From Collinsella sp. (GTDB lineage: Bacteria; Actinomycetota; Coriobacteriia; Coriobacteriales; Coriobacteriaceae), in the NCBI GenBank assembly GCA_019414445.1, contig DXMA01000007.1, positions 1 to 64,000 on the forward strand: DNA of 64,000 bases, read 5' to 3'. This document shows, in pieces, positions 39,047 to 49,049 of this stretch. Both the position numbers and the translations under genes were made by a program. The notes below the pieces were generated by a model. That model saw only the letters and a program-made list of their open reading frames with translations, did no database searches and had not been told where the DNA came from. How positions within the stretch are numbered: position 1 is the first letter of the stretch; each line of letters opens with the position of its first letter.

Positions 39047-39090
39047 GGCGGGTCCTCGTTTCTGGTCGGGGGAGGGGTGCGTTCAGGTCG

Positions 39091-39312
39091 CTACGCGGCG
39101 GTCACAGACAGGGCGTGGAATTTCTCGCCCGCGGCCTCGACAGCGGCGGCGAGTTGCTCGGCGGTTACGGTGTCGGCGCACTCAACCTGGACGGTCTGGG
39201 TCTCGTGATCGGCGTCGGCGTCGGTCACGCCGGCCACGTTGAGCAGCGCCGTCTCGACGGTGGCATCGCAGTGGCCGCACATAAGGCCGGAAGTCTTGAT
39301 CGTGTAACGCAT
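39091..39312 (-). CDS. copZ: Copper chaperone (CopZ-like HMA domain)
   Basis: A 73-residue heavy-metal-associated domain with the ligand motif GLMC12GHC15 and the ferredoxin-like pattern DATVETALLNVAGV. It would ferry Cu(I) to CopA. The start at 39312 follows GAGAGG. A longer frame upstream is not homologous. It lies between copA and csoR with 148 bp and 44 bp gaps. Confidence 0.9.
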   Translation of the reverse strand: MRYTIKTSGLMCGHCDATVETALLNVAGVTDADADHETQTVQVECADTVTAEQLAAAVEAAGEKFHALSVTAA

Positions 39313-39459
39313 GGGTATTCCTCTCTGTTGTGTCGGCTTTCCCGGGCACCCGATCTTGACCTTCAAGTCGTCGCTCGCGTACCAAAGTACGCGTCGCTCC
39401 TCTTTCAGGTCAATCTCGGGCACCTGGAAAACCCGTTATAAATGGACTTAATGGTGAGC

Positions 39460-41802
39460 CTATTTTGCCACTTTAGGCTTAAAGGATTTTAGGCGCAGCG
39501 CATTGCTTACGACGCAGACACTCGACAGGCTCATGGCCGCGGCGCCAAACATCGGCGAGAGTTGCCAACCGGTGAGGGGGAAGAACACGCCCGCGGCGAG
39601 CGGAATGCCGATGCCGTTGTAGAACAGCGCCCAGAACAGGTCCTGCTTGATGTTGCGAATCGTGGCGCGCGAAAGCTCGATGGCGCGGGCGACGTCCATG
39701 AGGTCGCTGCGCATGAGCACGACATCCGCCCCCTCCTTGGCGATGTCGGCGCCGGTGCCGATCGCAAGGCCCACGACGGCGCGCGCCAGGGCGGGGGAGT
39801 CGTTGATGCCGTCGCCCACCATGGCGACCTTGCTGCCCGCATCCTGCAGCTCGCGCACGTGGCGCTCCTTGTCGGCGGGGAGGACGTCGGCGATGACCTG
39901 TTCACTGCTCAGCCCCACGCGGCGGGCGATGGCCTCGGCCGTCACGCGGTTGTCGCCGGTGAGCATGCGCACGTCGACGCCAAGCGAGCGCAGTGCGACG
40001 ATGGCCCCGGCGCTCGTCTCCTTGACCTCGTCAGCCACGGCAATGGTGCCAGCAAGCTCGCCGTTCTTGGCAAAGAACAGCGGCGTCTTGCCCTCGGTGG
40101 CGAACTGTTCGGCAAGGCCGGCGGGCACCTTCGCGCCCAACTCGTCCATCAGGCGCATATTGCCGGCGGCAATGGCGTTTTGCCCCTCGCGCGCCGTAAC
40201 GCCTCGCCCGGGCACGGCGGCAAAGTCCTCGACCATGCGCGCGACGATCCCGCGTGTCTCGCACTCGGCCATAATCGCCTCGGCCAGCGGGTGCTCGCTT
40301 GAGCGTTCCAGCGCGGCGGCCAGCTTGAGCAGCGCCTTTTCGCTCATGGCGGGCGAGCCGTCAGCGCGCGTGGCTACCACGATATCGGTCACGGCAGGCT
40401 TGCCGCGGGTGACGGTGCCCGTCTTGTCGAGCACCACGGTGCCCACGCTGTGCAGGTTCTCCAGCGCCTCGGCGCTCTTAAACAGAATGCCCATCTCGGC
40501 GCCCTTGCCGGTGCCAACCATAATTGCGACGGGCGTGGCCAGGCCCAGCGCGCACGGGCAGCTGATCACCAACACGGCCACGGCGGAGGTGAGCGCCTCG
40601 TTTATGCTGCCGGTCAGTGCCATCCACACCGCAAAGGTCACGGCCGAGATCACAAACACCACGGGCACAAACACGCCGGCGACCTTGTCGGCCAGGCGGG
40701 CGATGGGCGCCTTGGTGGCGTTGGCGTCCTCGACGAGCTGGATGATCTTGGCGAGCGACGTGTCGGCGCCCACTCGCGTGGCACGGAAGGTAAACGATCC
40801 GGTGCGGTTGACCGTGGCGGCGTTGACGGTGTCGCCGGCGGTCTTTTCCACGGGGATGGACTCGCCGGTGAGCGCACTCTCGTCCACGGCCGACGCGCCC
40901 TCGAGCACCACGCCGTCGACAGGGATAGACTCGCCTGGGCGCACACGCAGAACCTGGCCGGGTAGAATGGCGTCGACGTCCACAGCGGTCTCGGTGCCGT
41001 CGTCGGCCACAATGGTCGCGGTCTTGGGCGCCAGGTCGATCAGCGCCTCGATAGCGCCGCCGGTCTTGGATTTGCTGCGCGTCTCGAGGTATTTGCCCAC
41101 GGTGACGAGCGACAGGATGGTGCCGGCGCTCTCAAAATACAGGTTGTCCATGCTCGTCATCATGGCCTCGTGCACCTGACCTGCGGCCAGCTGGTCGGCC
41201 ATGATGAACATGGCGTAGAGCGACCAGGCGATCGACGCGGTGGCGCCGACGGCGATGAGGGCGTCCATGGTGGGCGCGCCGTGCACGAGCGACTTGAAGC
41301 CGTTGATAAAGTACGCGTCGTTGACGTAGACGATGGGGATGAGCAAGACGAGCTCGGTGAGGGCGAGCGTCATGCTATGGGTGTGATCGGTGAAAATGCC
41401 GGGCAGCGGCCAGCCGAGCATGTGTCCCATGCCTATGTAGAACAGCGGAATGAGAAAGATGATTGAGATGATGAGACGGGTGCGCATGGCGGAGGCAGTG
41501 GCCTCCAACTTTTTGGTCGGCGACTCCATATGGGCGGCGCCGGACCTGGCTTGCGCGCTGCCGCTTGAGTTGGCGGCATCGGCGCCCGTGCTGACGGGCG
41601 AGGCCGAATAGCCCGCGCGGTCGACGGCGGTGCAGATATCGTCGGGGGAGACCTGTGCGGGGTCATAGTCCACCAACATGGAGCCGGCGAGCAGATTGAC
41701 CGCGACGCTTTGGACGCCGTCGAGCTTGCTTACGGCGCGGTCCACATGCGCCTGGCAGGCGGCGCACGTCATGCCGCCCACGTCGAACTTATCTTGAGCC
41801 AT
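39460..41802 (-). CDS. copA: Copper-exporting P1B-type ATPase
   Basis: The 780-residue membrane ATPase pumps Cu(I) out of the cytoplasm. It has one N-terminal metal-binding domain (GGMTC13AAC16), eight predicted membrane helices, TGES in the actuator domain, the transport-site CPC in SCPCALGLATPV, the phosphorylation motif DKTGT, the nucleotide-binding SSEHPLAEAI (HP), and GDGINDSPAL. First gene of the copper operon. Its promoter region contains a CsoR-like site. A linker rich in Ser and Ala follows the first domain. Confidence 0.95.
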   Translation of the reverse strand: MAQDKFDVGGMTCAACQAHVDRAVSKLDGVQSVAVNLLAGSMLVDYDPAQVSPDDICTAVDRAGYSASPVSTGADAANSSGSAQARSGAAHMESPTKKLEATASAMRTRLIISIIFLIPLFYIGMGHMLGWPLPGIFTDHTHSMTLALTELVLLIPIVYVNDAYFINGFKSLVHGAPTMDALIAVGATASIAWSLYAMFIMADQLAAGQVHEAMMTSMDNLYFESAGTILSLVTVGKYLETRSKSKTGGAIEALIDLAPKTATIVADDGTETAVDVDAILPGQVLRVRPGESIPVDGVVLEGASAVDESALTGESIPVEKTAGDTVNAATVNRTGSFTFRATRVGADTSLAKIIQLVEDANATKAPIARLADKVAGVFVPVVFVISAVTFAVWMALTGSINEALTSAVAVLVISCPCALGLATPVAIMVGTGKGAEMGILFKSAEALENLHSVGTVVLDKTGTVTRGKPAVTDIVVATRADGSPAMSEKALLKLAAALERSSEHPLAEAIMAECETRGIVARMVEDFAAVPGRGVTAREGQNAIAAGNMRLMDELGAKVPAGLAEQFATEGKTPLFFAKNGELAGTIAVADEVKETSAGAIVALRSLGVDVRMLTGDNRVTAEAIARRVGLSSEQVIADVLPADKERHVRELQDAGSKVAMVGDGINDSPALARAVVGLAIGTGADIAKEGADVVLMRSDLMDVARAIELSRATIRNIKQDLFWALFYNGIGIPLAAGVFFPLTGWQLSPMFGAAAMSLSSVCVVSNALRLKSFKPKVAK

Positions 41803-41860
41803 GGCTTCTCCTTTCTATGGTGTAGTGTTGGAAATGTTAACCCGCCGATACTATACACCC

Positions 41861-41877
41861 ATACCCCCTGGGGGTGT
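41861..41877 (-). promoter_or_regulatory. CsoR operator upstream of copA
   Basis: ATACCCCCTGGGGGTGT is a near-perfect palindrome with the C-run/G-run core and flanking AT/TA typical of CsoR sites. It lies about 60 bp upstream of copA, and csoR is in the same operon, which suggests autoregulation. Confidence 0.75.
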
Positions 41878-41954
41878 CCAGTACAGAAAGAAATGTATGA
41901 CATTCCGATACAGATGAGGGTGGCTGCCGGGTTGGTGCACCATCCCCACCCTTC

Positions 41955-42331
41955 ATCTCAATCTGTAACATCTAGCAGGGAAAATGACCTCTAACTGTTA
42001 TAGATTGAGATGTTGTTTTACGAGGTTTTGGTTTGTCTCGATCTGTAACAGCTGGACCGGTTTTTGCTGAGTATCTGTTACAGATTGAGACATTTCATCG
42101 AGCCACAGCTCAATATCTCAATCTGTAACAGTTAGGCCGGTTTTTGGGTTCCAGGTGTTACAGATCGAGACGAACCTTCAGCAAAAATCTTAATGTCTCA
42201 ATCTGTAACATGTAGCTCCGATTTTGCCGAGTTGCTGTTACAGATTGAGACAAACCGTCCGACGATGACTCAATATCTCGATCTGTAACATGTAGACTCG
42301 ATTTTCCTGAGTAGATGTTACAGATCGAGGC
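41955..42331. repeat. Palindrome array 5: five copies, exact 80-bp period
   Basis: The largest array. 57-bp copies start at 41955, 42035, 42115, 42195 and 42275, all exactly 80 bp apart. Loops carry a T-run (CCGATTTTG, CCGGTTTTTG) instead of the A-run of arrays 1-2, as if the array were inverted. Spacers share ends such as AAACCGTC and CTCAAT. It fills the 569-bp gap between the copA operator and the kinase stop, ending 40 bp before the latter. Confidence 0.95.
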
Positions 42332-42371
42332 AAACGCCGGGGCCGGAAGCCCCGCCGCAGTCCACCGTCCC

Positions 42372-44456
42372 CTAGATACAGAACCCGGGGATCACGCAGG
42401 TCCGCTTCTTGGGGTTGTCCGCAGGCGTTGCGTACGTAAAGACGTCGCCGTCGTGTCCCACGCGGTTCATGTAGAGCGTGCCTTCGCTCTCCGATGTGTC
42501 GGGGCTCGCCGTTCGTTCCCACCAACAGGCGTCCTTGCCCTTCCACTGGCGAACCAACATCTCGTTCGTGGTATACGGACTTACCTTGAGCTCGCGGAAG
42601 AGCTGATACTCCTTGCCCTCGCCGTTGTAGATGTCGGCCAGGTAGTGAAAGTTCTCGGTAAATGACTCGGGTGGCTGATTGCCACAGAGCTCGACCATGG
42701 CGGGAAGCCAAAGGGTCGCGGGCAGCTCGCTCAGACACGATGCGCTTCTGGCGGCGCCAACGTTATTCGAGACCTTCTTGACCCCTTTGATGAGTGCGCG
42801 CAGCTCGTTGGGCAGCAGCTTAAGGCCGTCGCCGTCGAGCCATTCCCGCAGCTCGCAATCTGCCCAGCCGGCGCTCAGCGGTTGGGCCGCGGCGTCGCGT
42901 TCGGCAATGCCGGCATCGAACATAAACGTCAACCCTGCCTTGCCCGTCTCGTCCAGAAGCTCGTCGTGGCGGATGCCCACAAGCTGTGCGCCGACCTCCA
43001 GCCCGTTGGTGAGCTTCACGCGTTTGGTGCACGGATAGGGGATATGCCCATCAGCGTCGAGCAGATGATAGCGCTTGGCGATCTCGCACGCCTCATTACG
43101 CGTCTCTGCCGCCTTGATCTTAAGCGAAATCTCCTGCAGCTGATCCCAGGTGTAGTCGTCAAGGGAGCTGCGGATGCCGTCGAGGTAGTCGGGAATGCCA
43201 AAGCCGTGAGTGGCGGCTCCAATGACGCCGAGTCCCACGACGGCAGCGGCGACGCCGCCGATAATAAATCGGCGGCGTGTCATGGCATCGTGGCGGGCCT
43301 GATTCAGGATCTCTCGTGCGCGTTCGCCGGCGACGTCGACCTTAAGGTGCGTGCCAGAATCGATATCAATCGCGGCCTCGTCTCCTGTGCCTTCGCGGCC
43401 CTCGGATTCGGCATCGGTGAGGTATGCCGAGAGCACCTCGAGCATCTGCTGCTCGGTGGGACGATCGCACTGCTCGACTGAGAGACCCTTCATGATGATT
43501 TGGACGAGCGCTTCATCGCCCTCGCAGCGCGGCTCGAGCGGCGCCGGCTTGGTCTTGGTCTTTACGAGATAGAACGAGCCGGTTGCAGCGGCGTCCGTCG
43601 ACTCAAAGTCAAACGGTTTGCGACCGCTGTAGAGCTGGTACAGAATGCTCGAAAGCGCATAGACGTCGATTGCCGGCGAACGGCGAAGGGCCGCGATGCC
43701 TTCGATATCCTGCGTGAGCATCTCGGGCGCGGCGTATGCGGGCGTGGCAAAACGCCAGATGTCGGCGCGCCGGGTGATCGTGTCGTCGCCGAGAGCCATG
43801 GTCGCGGAGCCCATGTCGATGAGGCAGGGGTCAAAGGAACAATCAGCAATCTGCTGCTCGAGCGTTCGGCTAGTGGTGCGGAACATGATATTGGCAGGCG
43901 ACAGGTCGCGATGGATGACCGGATTCACGAGGCCTTGGGTCATCAAGAGCGCACGAAGCACGGCGTTTCCGACGGCGGCGACCATCTGGGTGGTCAGCCC
44001 GCCCGAGGCGTCGTGCGGAAGCAGGGGCAGCGCCTGCTTGAGCGAGGTGCCCTCGACCCACTCCATGAGGATGAGAGGGTCATCCTCGCACGATCCGTAG
44101 CCATAGACGCGCGGAAATCCGCGCAGGTGCGAGACGGTACACAGATGACGGTACTCCTCGAACAGCGCGGCGGTGCTGGCCAGGTGCGCTGCCGATTGCT
44201 CGGCGGAGCGGTCGGGGGCTTGGCCGGAAAGGATGGCGTTGTCCTTGAGTAGCTTGACGGCAAAGACCTCGCCGCTCGTGTTGGTCGCGCGCAGCACGTG
44301 TCCGATGTTGCCGTTGTTGCGGTGGGCCGTCTGGAGAATAAGCGTCATAAACCGACGCTTGGCGTCGTCCTCGGCGCTGGGGTCGACCGCCACGGCGGTG
44401 TCGAACGTGTCAAGACGGATGAGTTTGTCGCCATAGGCGCTATTGGTAGTATCCAT
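42372..44456 (-). CDS. Membrane Ser/Thr protein kinase with C-terminal DUF6273-like domain
   Basis: The 694-residue protein has a kinase domain (about residues 50-350) with the ATP-binding K68 in FAVKLLKD, catalytic HRDLSPANI, LIDMGSATM in place of DFG, and YAAPEML. A juxtamembrane stretch and one membrane helix follow (RRRFIIGGVAAAVVGLGVIG, about residue 400). An extracellular domain ends WWERTASP...YMNRVGHDGDV, typical of DUF6273. It probably senses an outside signal and phosphorylates cytoplasmic targets. The next gene encodes an FHA (phosphothreonine-binding) protein. Start 44456 follows AAAGGAA. Confidence 0.9.
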   Translation of the reverse strand: MDTTNSAYGDKLIRLDTFDTAVAVDPSAEDDAKRRFMTLILQTAHRNNGNIGHVLRATNTSGEVFAVKLLKDNAILSGQAPDRSAEQSAAHLASTAALFEEYRHLCTVSHLRGFPRVYGYGSCEDDPLILMEWVEGTSLKQALPLLPHDASGGLTTQMVAAVGNAVLRALLMTQGLVNPVIHRDLSPANIMFRTTSRTLEQQIADCSFDPCLIDMGSATMALGDDTITRRADIWRFATPAYAAPEMLTQDIEGIAALRRSPAIDVYALSSILYQLYSGRKPFDFESTDAAATGSFYLVKTKTKPAPLEPRCEGDEALVQIIMKGLSVEQCDRPTEQQMLEVLSAYLTDAESEGREGTGDEAAIDIDSGTHLKVDVAGERAREILNQARHDAMTRRRFIIGGVAAAVVGLGVIGAATHGFGIPDYLDGIRSSLDDYTWDQLQEISLKIKAAETRNEACEIAKRYHLLDADGHIPYPCTKRVKLTNGLEVGAQLVGIRHDELLDETGKAGLTFMFDAGIAERDAAAQPLSAGWADCELREWLDGDGLKLLPNELRALIKGVKKVSNNVGAARSASCLSELPATLWLPAMVELCGNQPPESFTENFHYLADIYNGEGKEYQLFRELKVSPYTTNEMLVRQWKGKDACWWERTASPDTSESEGTLYMNRVGHDGDVFTYATPADNPKKRTCVIPGFCI

Positions 44457-44627
44457 GGCGTTCCTTTGTCTGGCATGGGTTGCCGCGCGTATACGTGAGC
44501 AGTGCGGATATCGGTAAAGAACCATGATAGCCGCACTGCCCACGCATACCGCTGAGTATTGTCGTTTACGACGCAGAAGGTAGAAGACGAAAGACGGACG
44601 GCGACCGTCTTCCGATCGCCGTCCGCG

Positions 44628-45590
44628 CTAGTCCACAATGACAAGGAATGTCGTATAGAGACCCAAATGAAGTCTGTCGCTGTTGGCGATTTCCACGGGG
44701 GGATAGATCTTGCCGGGCTCGCGTTGGTCGCGCGGCGGCTCAATCACAATATCGCCGTCGCGCGCGCCCGATTCGAGCACCGTGCCGTTGGTCGATCCAA
44801 GGCCCTGGGCGTACCAGTGCTCACCCTCGAGCCAAATACGAAGATGCTCGCGCGATGCGTCGGCGCCCACATCGGTGATGCTGGGCGAGGTTTTGGGCAG
44901 AGAACCAATCACGGTGCCGTGCGGATCGCGTGTGAGGGGATGGATTTGCATGTCGGCGCAGTTGTCGGCATGGGTTCTGAGCAGACCGAGGTTGGGGGCG
45001 ACGGTGCGCGGCTGCTCCAGGCTGCTCATAAAGCCACGTCCGACGGTAGTTTCGGTGGTGCCAAAGTGCTCGCCCGTCTTGCTGTCGCAAAAGCGCTCGA
45101 CGGTGGCCACGCCCTGAACGGGATCGGCGAGCGCCCCCGTTGCCACAAAGAGCATCAGGAAGAGCGTGCTCTTTTCGCGCACGGCATTGCCGTCAAAGTT
45201 GTCGATGCGATTGAGGGCATTTGCATATAGGCGGCTGTCCAGCTTGTAGCTAGCGAGAGCCGACATCATTTCGTTGGCGGCCGGACCGCGATAGTGCTCG
45301 GCGATTGCCCGATAGGCGGACTCGCCGCCGCCGAGCTTGTTGCAGATTGCCGCGGAAAGGTTGAGCGTGGTGACGGTAAAGTCGCTGTAGATGGCGGGCG
45401 CGCACTGGTCAGGCTTGCGATGGACGATGTAACGGGTGAGATACGAGCGGTTGGAAGAGCATTTCTCGAGCAGGGTACTGCCGAGATAAGAGTTTCCATT
45501 GATGAGCATTCGGGCGATCTCGAGATGTTTAAGACCGCCGAACGAGCGAATATCGTTATAGAGGACCGAGCAAGGCGTCTCTGCTGCCAC
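44628..45590 (-). CDS. FHA-domain protein
   Basis: The 320-residue soluble protein has a helical N-terminal two-thirds of unknown family. The C-terminal FHA domain (about 220-320) contains SREHLRIW and GLGSTNGTVLESG, the residues that read phosphothreonine. It is upstream of the kinase gene on the same strand (171 bp apart), so it is a likely substrate or adaptor. The start is GTG at 45590 with AAAGGAGG just before it. A longer frame to 45620 would run through that site. Confidence 0.88.
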   Translation of the reverse strand: MAAETPCSVLYNDIRSFGGLKHLEIARMLINGNSYLGSTLLEKCSSNRSYLTRYIVHRKPDQCAPAIYSDFTVTTLNLSAAICNKLGGGESAYRAIAEHYRGPAANEMMSALASYKLDSRLYANALNRIDNFDGNAVREKSTLFLMLFVATGALADPVQGVATVERFCDSKTGEHFGTTETTVGRGFMSSLEQPRTVAPNLGLLRTHADNCADMQIHPLTRDPHGTVIGSLPKTSPSITDVGADASREHLRIWLEGEHWYAQGLGSTNGTVLESGARDGDIVIEPPRDQREPGKIYPPVEIANSDRLHLGLYTTFLVIVD

Positions 45591-45769
45591 GGATACCTCC
45601 TTTGATTGCTTCCAAGCCAATATGGCGATAGGAATTAATGGCCCCCGGTGGGCGACGTATTAAATGGCTGCGCAATAAATAGTGTAACCAAAGCAACATT
45701 ATAGGCCACATGTTCGAAATTGCAGGAAGACTGAGAGATTTGGTTTGGACTTGACGGAAATCCCCCTCT

Positions 45770-45907
45770 GTCTTGATCTATAACAATTAGGGCCGATTTT
45801 ACTCGGTAACTGTTACAGATTGAGACGTTTGTGAACTGTGTCGACCGTTTGTCTCGATCTGTAACACGTAGAGGAAGATTTGCCCTGTAGATGTTACAGA
45901 TTGAGAC
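45770..45907. repeat. Palindrome array 6: two copies, 81-bp period
   Basis: 57-bp copies start at 45770 and 45851, one base more than the usual 80. Their loops have the T-run form (CCGATTTTACTCGG includes a CCGA/TCGG inner stem), as in array 5. The array lies upstream of the FHA gene, so arrays 5 and 6 enclose the FHA-kinase pair. The other 270 bp up to the helicase gene contain a possible TATACT -10 near 45975 and a long leader, but no gene. Confidence 0.95.
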
Positions 45908-46178
45908 AATCAGCCGGGCCCACCTCGTCCGCCTCGTCATCTGTGGTTTACGTGGGGGCATGCGAAGCACGGGTATACTAACCGGCGGCGAATCTGCTCC
46001 ATCGCTTAGAGCTGCTGCGTCTGGACGGCGCGTGATAGGGCTGCCAAAGCGATCGCCAGCGTGCTGAGCAACGTCCTCTCTGTGCGCACCCGTTTTTGTA
46101 TGTATTAGCGCACTACAAAGCACGCCCGCGCGGCCGCATGCCGTGCCCATTGCGCGTGCAGATAAGGAACAACAACAT

Positions 46179-48428
46179 ATGCGTAATTCTGTATCCGACG
46201 TCACGGACGCCGAGATCCTGGACGAGACCCGTGAGGCCATGACCCAGGCTGCCTTCGATGCCGCCGATGAGGCAAATGCCGCCCAGGCCGTCGAGTCCGC
46301 TACCGATAGTCTGCCCGCCTTTGACGAGCTGGGACTTTCGGACGAGATGCTTCGTGCTATCGAGAACCTGGGCTACACGGCGCCGACGCCTGTCCAGGCT
46401 GGCTCGATCCCCGTGGTGCTCGAGGGCCGCGACTTGCTTGCCGCCGCCCAGACCGGCACCGGCAAGACGGCCGCCTTTTTGCTGCCGACTATGAACAATC
46501 TGGAGCACATCGCTCCTCCCAAACCCGTGCGCGAGCGTGGCGGCCGCAACCGCCGTCGCGGTGCTAAAAAGCCCGAGGGCAACGGCCGTGGCCCCGTGAT
46601 GCTCGTCATCACCCCCACGCGCGAGCTTGCCCAGCAGATCGACGAGGTCGCAAGCAAAATCGCCGACGTCACGGGCCACGTTGCCGTGACCGTCGTGGGC
46701 GGCGTGAGCTACAAGCCGCAGACCGCGGCACTCAAGTACGGTTGCGATATCCTAGTTGCCACGCCGGGTCGTCTGGTCGATCTGATCGAGCAGGGTGCCT
46801 GCCATCTGGACGAGGTCAAGGTGCTGGTGCTCGACGAGGCCGACCGTATGCTCGACATGGGCTTTTTGCCTGCCGTCCGCCGCATTGTGCGCGAGACGCC
46901 GGCCGAGCGCCAGACGCTGCTGTTCTCGGCGACGCTCGACGAGGAGGCCGTGGGCGAGATCACCGACCTGGTGAGCGACCCGGCGCGCGTGGAGATCGCG
47001 CCCGCCACGTCGACCGCCGACACCGTCGACCAGTTTGTGTTCCCGGTGTCCATCGAGGCCAAGAACAACCTGCTGCCCGAGTTCCTCAAAAAGGAGGGCC
47101 CGGAGCGCACTATCGTCTTTATGCGCACCAAGCACCGCGCCGACAGCTGCTGCCGTCGTCTGGAGCGCAAGGGCATCAAGGCCGCCGCGATTCACGGCAA
47201 CCGCAGCCAGGCCCAGCGCGAGCGCGCGCTTTCTGCCTTCCGCGACGGCACCGTCGACGTACTGGTGGCAACCGATGTTCTCGCCCGCGGCATCGACATT
47301 AGCGACGTGCGCTACGTCGTGAACTTTGACGTGCCGGCCGAGCCGACCGACTATATCCACCGCATTGGCCGTACGGGCCGCGCCGGCGAGCTGGGCTGGG
47401 CCATTACGTTTGTGACTGAGCAGGACGTGGACGAGTTCTACGAGATCGAGAAGCTCATGGACAAGACGGCCGATATTTACGAAGCCGGCGACCTGCACGT
47501 GGGCCCCAACCCGCCCGCCGTTGACCCCGAGCGCGATCCTGCCGCCTTTAAGGTGAAGAAGAAGACCAAGCGCGGCAAGTCCAAGAGCAAGAAGAAGCTT
47601 GAGCAGGCACGTCGCGACGGCAAGCGCAACGGAGATGACTACGGCGATGTGGCCGGTCGTTCCAACCGCGGTCGCGACGAGCGTCGCGGCGACGGCGAGC
47701 GCCCGAGCCGTCCTAAGCGCGGCGGCAAGACCCGCGTGCGCGAGGGCGTTCAGGCTCGCGTGGACGAGGCCGTGGAGAGCGTGGCTCGCGAGGTGGCTGC
47801 CGAGGAGCGCGCTGGTGCTGGTGCCGCTGAGCAGCCTGCGCGCGGCAACCGTGCCGAGCGTCGTGCCAAGCAGTTCCAGGGCGAGGCACACCGCCGTCGT
47901 CGTGAGGACGAGGACCGTGGCGGCCGTCGTCGTGTCGAGCGCGAGGACGAGGGCCGCGGTTCGCGCGGTGGCAAGCGCGGTTCGGGCGACCGCCGTCGTT
48001 CCGGTCGTGATGACGAGCGCGGTGGCCGTGATGAGCGTCGCGGCGGCGAGGGTCGCGGTGAGCGAGGTGCTCGTGGCGGTGAGTCCCGTGGCGGCAAGCG
48101 CTTTGAAGAGCGCGTTAGCCGCGGCGGCGAGCGTCGCGAGGGCGCTCGCGGCAATGGCGGCCGCGGCGGCGCTGGTCGTTCGAATGAGTCGCGCGATCGT
48201 CGTGACCCGCGTGCCAGCCGCGATCGTCGCGATGACTGGCGCAACTACGACGATACCCGCGAGGAGCGTCGTGGCGGCTATCGTGGCGGGCGTGGCGGCA
48301 ACCAGGCCGGCTCCCGTGGCGGCCGTGCCGGCGGTCGCGATAACCGTGGCAGCTATGGCAATAGTCGTGGTGGCAAGCGTGGCGGCAGCTCCCGTCGTCC
48401 CGGTGACGGCGGCGGCAAGCGCAAATAA
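46179..48428 (+). CDS. DEAD-box RNA helicase with long RGG-type tail
   Basis: A cytoplasmic ATP-dependent RNA helicase of 749 residues. Core motifs: Q-motif region (FDELGLSDEMLRAI), AAQTGTGKT, PTRELA, DEAD in LVLDEADRML, SAT, and HRIGRTGRAG. After about residue 430 comes a tail of roughly 300 residues, very rich in Arg, Gly and Asp/Glu, without a folded RNA-binding domain I recognise. Such tails help RNA binding and condensate formation. AAGGAAC sets ATG 46179. A long GC-rich leader precedes it. Role in cold-shock or ribosome assembly is inferred from the family. Confidence 0.93.
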   Translation: MRNSVSDVTDAEILDETREAMTQAAFDAADEANAAQAVESATDSLPAFDELGLSDEMLRAIENLGYTAPTPVQAGSIPVVLEGRDLLAAAQTGTGKTAAFLLPTMNNLEHIAPPKPVRERGGRNRRRGAKKPEGNGRGPVMLVITPTRELAQQIDEVASKIADVTGHVAVTVVGGVSYKPQTAALKYGCDILVATPGRLVDLIEQGACHLDEVKVLVLDEADRMLDMGFLPAVRRIVRETPAERQTLLFSATLDEEAVGEITDLVSDPARVEIAPATSTADTVDQFVFPVSIEAKNNLLPEFLKKEGPERTIVFMRTKHRADSCCRRLERKGIKAAAIHGNRSQAQRERALSAFRDGTVDVLVATDVLARGIDISDVRYVVNFDVPAEPTDYIHRIGRTGRAGELGWAITFVTEQDVDEFYEIEKLMDKTADIYEAGDLHVGPNPPAVDPERDPAAFKVKKKTKRGKSKSKKKLEQARRDGKRNGDDYGDVAGRSNRGRDERRGDGERPSRPKRGGKTRVREGVQARVDEAVESVAREVAAEERAGAGAAEQPARGNRAERRAKQFQGEAHRRRREDEDRGGRRRVEREDEGRGSRGGKRGSGDRRRSGRDDERGGRDERRGGEGRGERGARGGESRGGKRFEERVSRGGERREGARGNGGRGGAGRSNESRDRRDPRASRDRRDDWRNYDDTREERRGGYRGGRGGNQAGSRGGRAGGRDNRGSYGNSRGGKRGGSSRRPGDGGGKRK

Positions 48429-48461
48429 CACACGCATCGCCCGCTAGAGCGAGGTGAACCA

Positions 48462-48497
48462 AGGGCCCCGAGCAACTACGCTCGGGGCCCTTTTTGT
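48462..48497 (+). terminator. Intrinsic terminator of the helicase gene
   Basis: AAGGGCCCCGAGC pairs with GCTCGGGGCCCTT across a short loop, followed by TTTTT. Confidence 0.9.
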
Positions 48498-48602
48498 TTG
48501 CCGTATCCGATCGCTAGTTCAAATGTGATTTCCTCGGGAATGCGTCTAGAGGATGCCGTGGGCCTGTTTCCTACCATGCGGCAATGGGTCCCATGGGGTG
48601 CG

Positions 48603-48839
48603 CCGTGCATTTTTTGGAGTATTCTGCAGTTCGAGTTGTCTGCATATGATTTGACGTCGCCAACGGTGGCTTTCGGATATCCCTAGCGAGCGTTCTGAGT
48701 CAGATTTCGTCGTTTTCCGGAGCAGGGGCGCGTCATTCTCGCCATGTCGGAACCCAAAATGACGCAGCGCCCTAAAGGTTTGCCCGCTCGGGGTATTGCT
48801 GACGCGGTCACGTTGCAGAATACTCCGTTTTTTGCACGG
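48603..48839. repeat. Structured 237-bp element, copy 1
   Basis: The 621-bp gap before the EFR1 gene contains this element. Its ends pair as CCGTGCA/TGCACGG and GGAGTATTCTGCA/TGCAGAATACTCC, separated on both sides by T6. The inside (about 183 bp) holds a further stem GGCGCGTCATT/AATGACGC-GCGCC. A second element with the same ends and nearly the same length is at 62248-62485, with an unrelated inside. No ORF is supported. The remaining gap sequence contains a possible TATACT -10 at 48987. Confidence 0.8.
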
Positions 48840-49049
48840 GCCAGGATGGGGTACCTCGGGAGAACACGGCGGTATCCCGTAAATATATACAATCTGTACC
48901 GTAATTTATACAAAACGAAGAGGCAGACAGCGTAGGGTTGGTGCATTGGGGTGCTTGATGCACCAAAATGGGGATCCCACGTGCCGTATACTCTGGCTGG
49001 ATGTGAAAACGGCTTGACGCGTTGCCAGACGTAGGGGGAGGGTGTCTCG

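Noticed and set aside
41955..42331. CRISPR array
   Set aside because: The repeats alternate in orientation at about 40-bp steps, the loops are not clearly foreign spacers, copy numbers are 2-5 and no cas gene is present.
41955..42331. Integron attC sites
   Set aside because: The size is in range, but there is no tyrosine integrase, no R/L box pattern, and units repeat in tandem without cargo between them.
46752..48437. Ala/Thr-rich frame antisense to the helicase tail
   Set aside because: It mirrors the Arg/Gly repeat of the DEAD-box tail and has no independent support.
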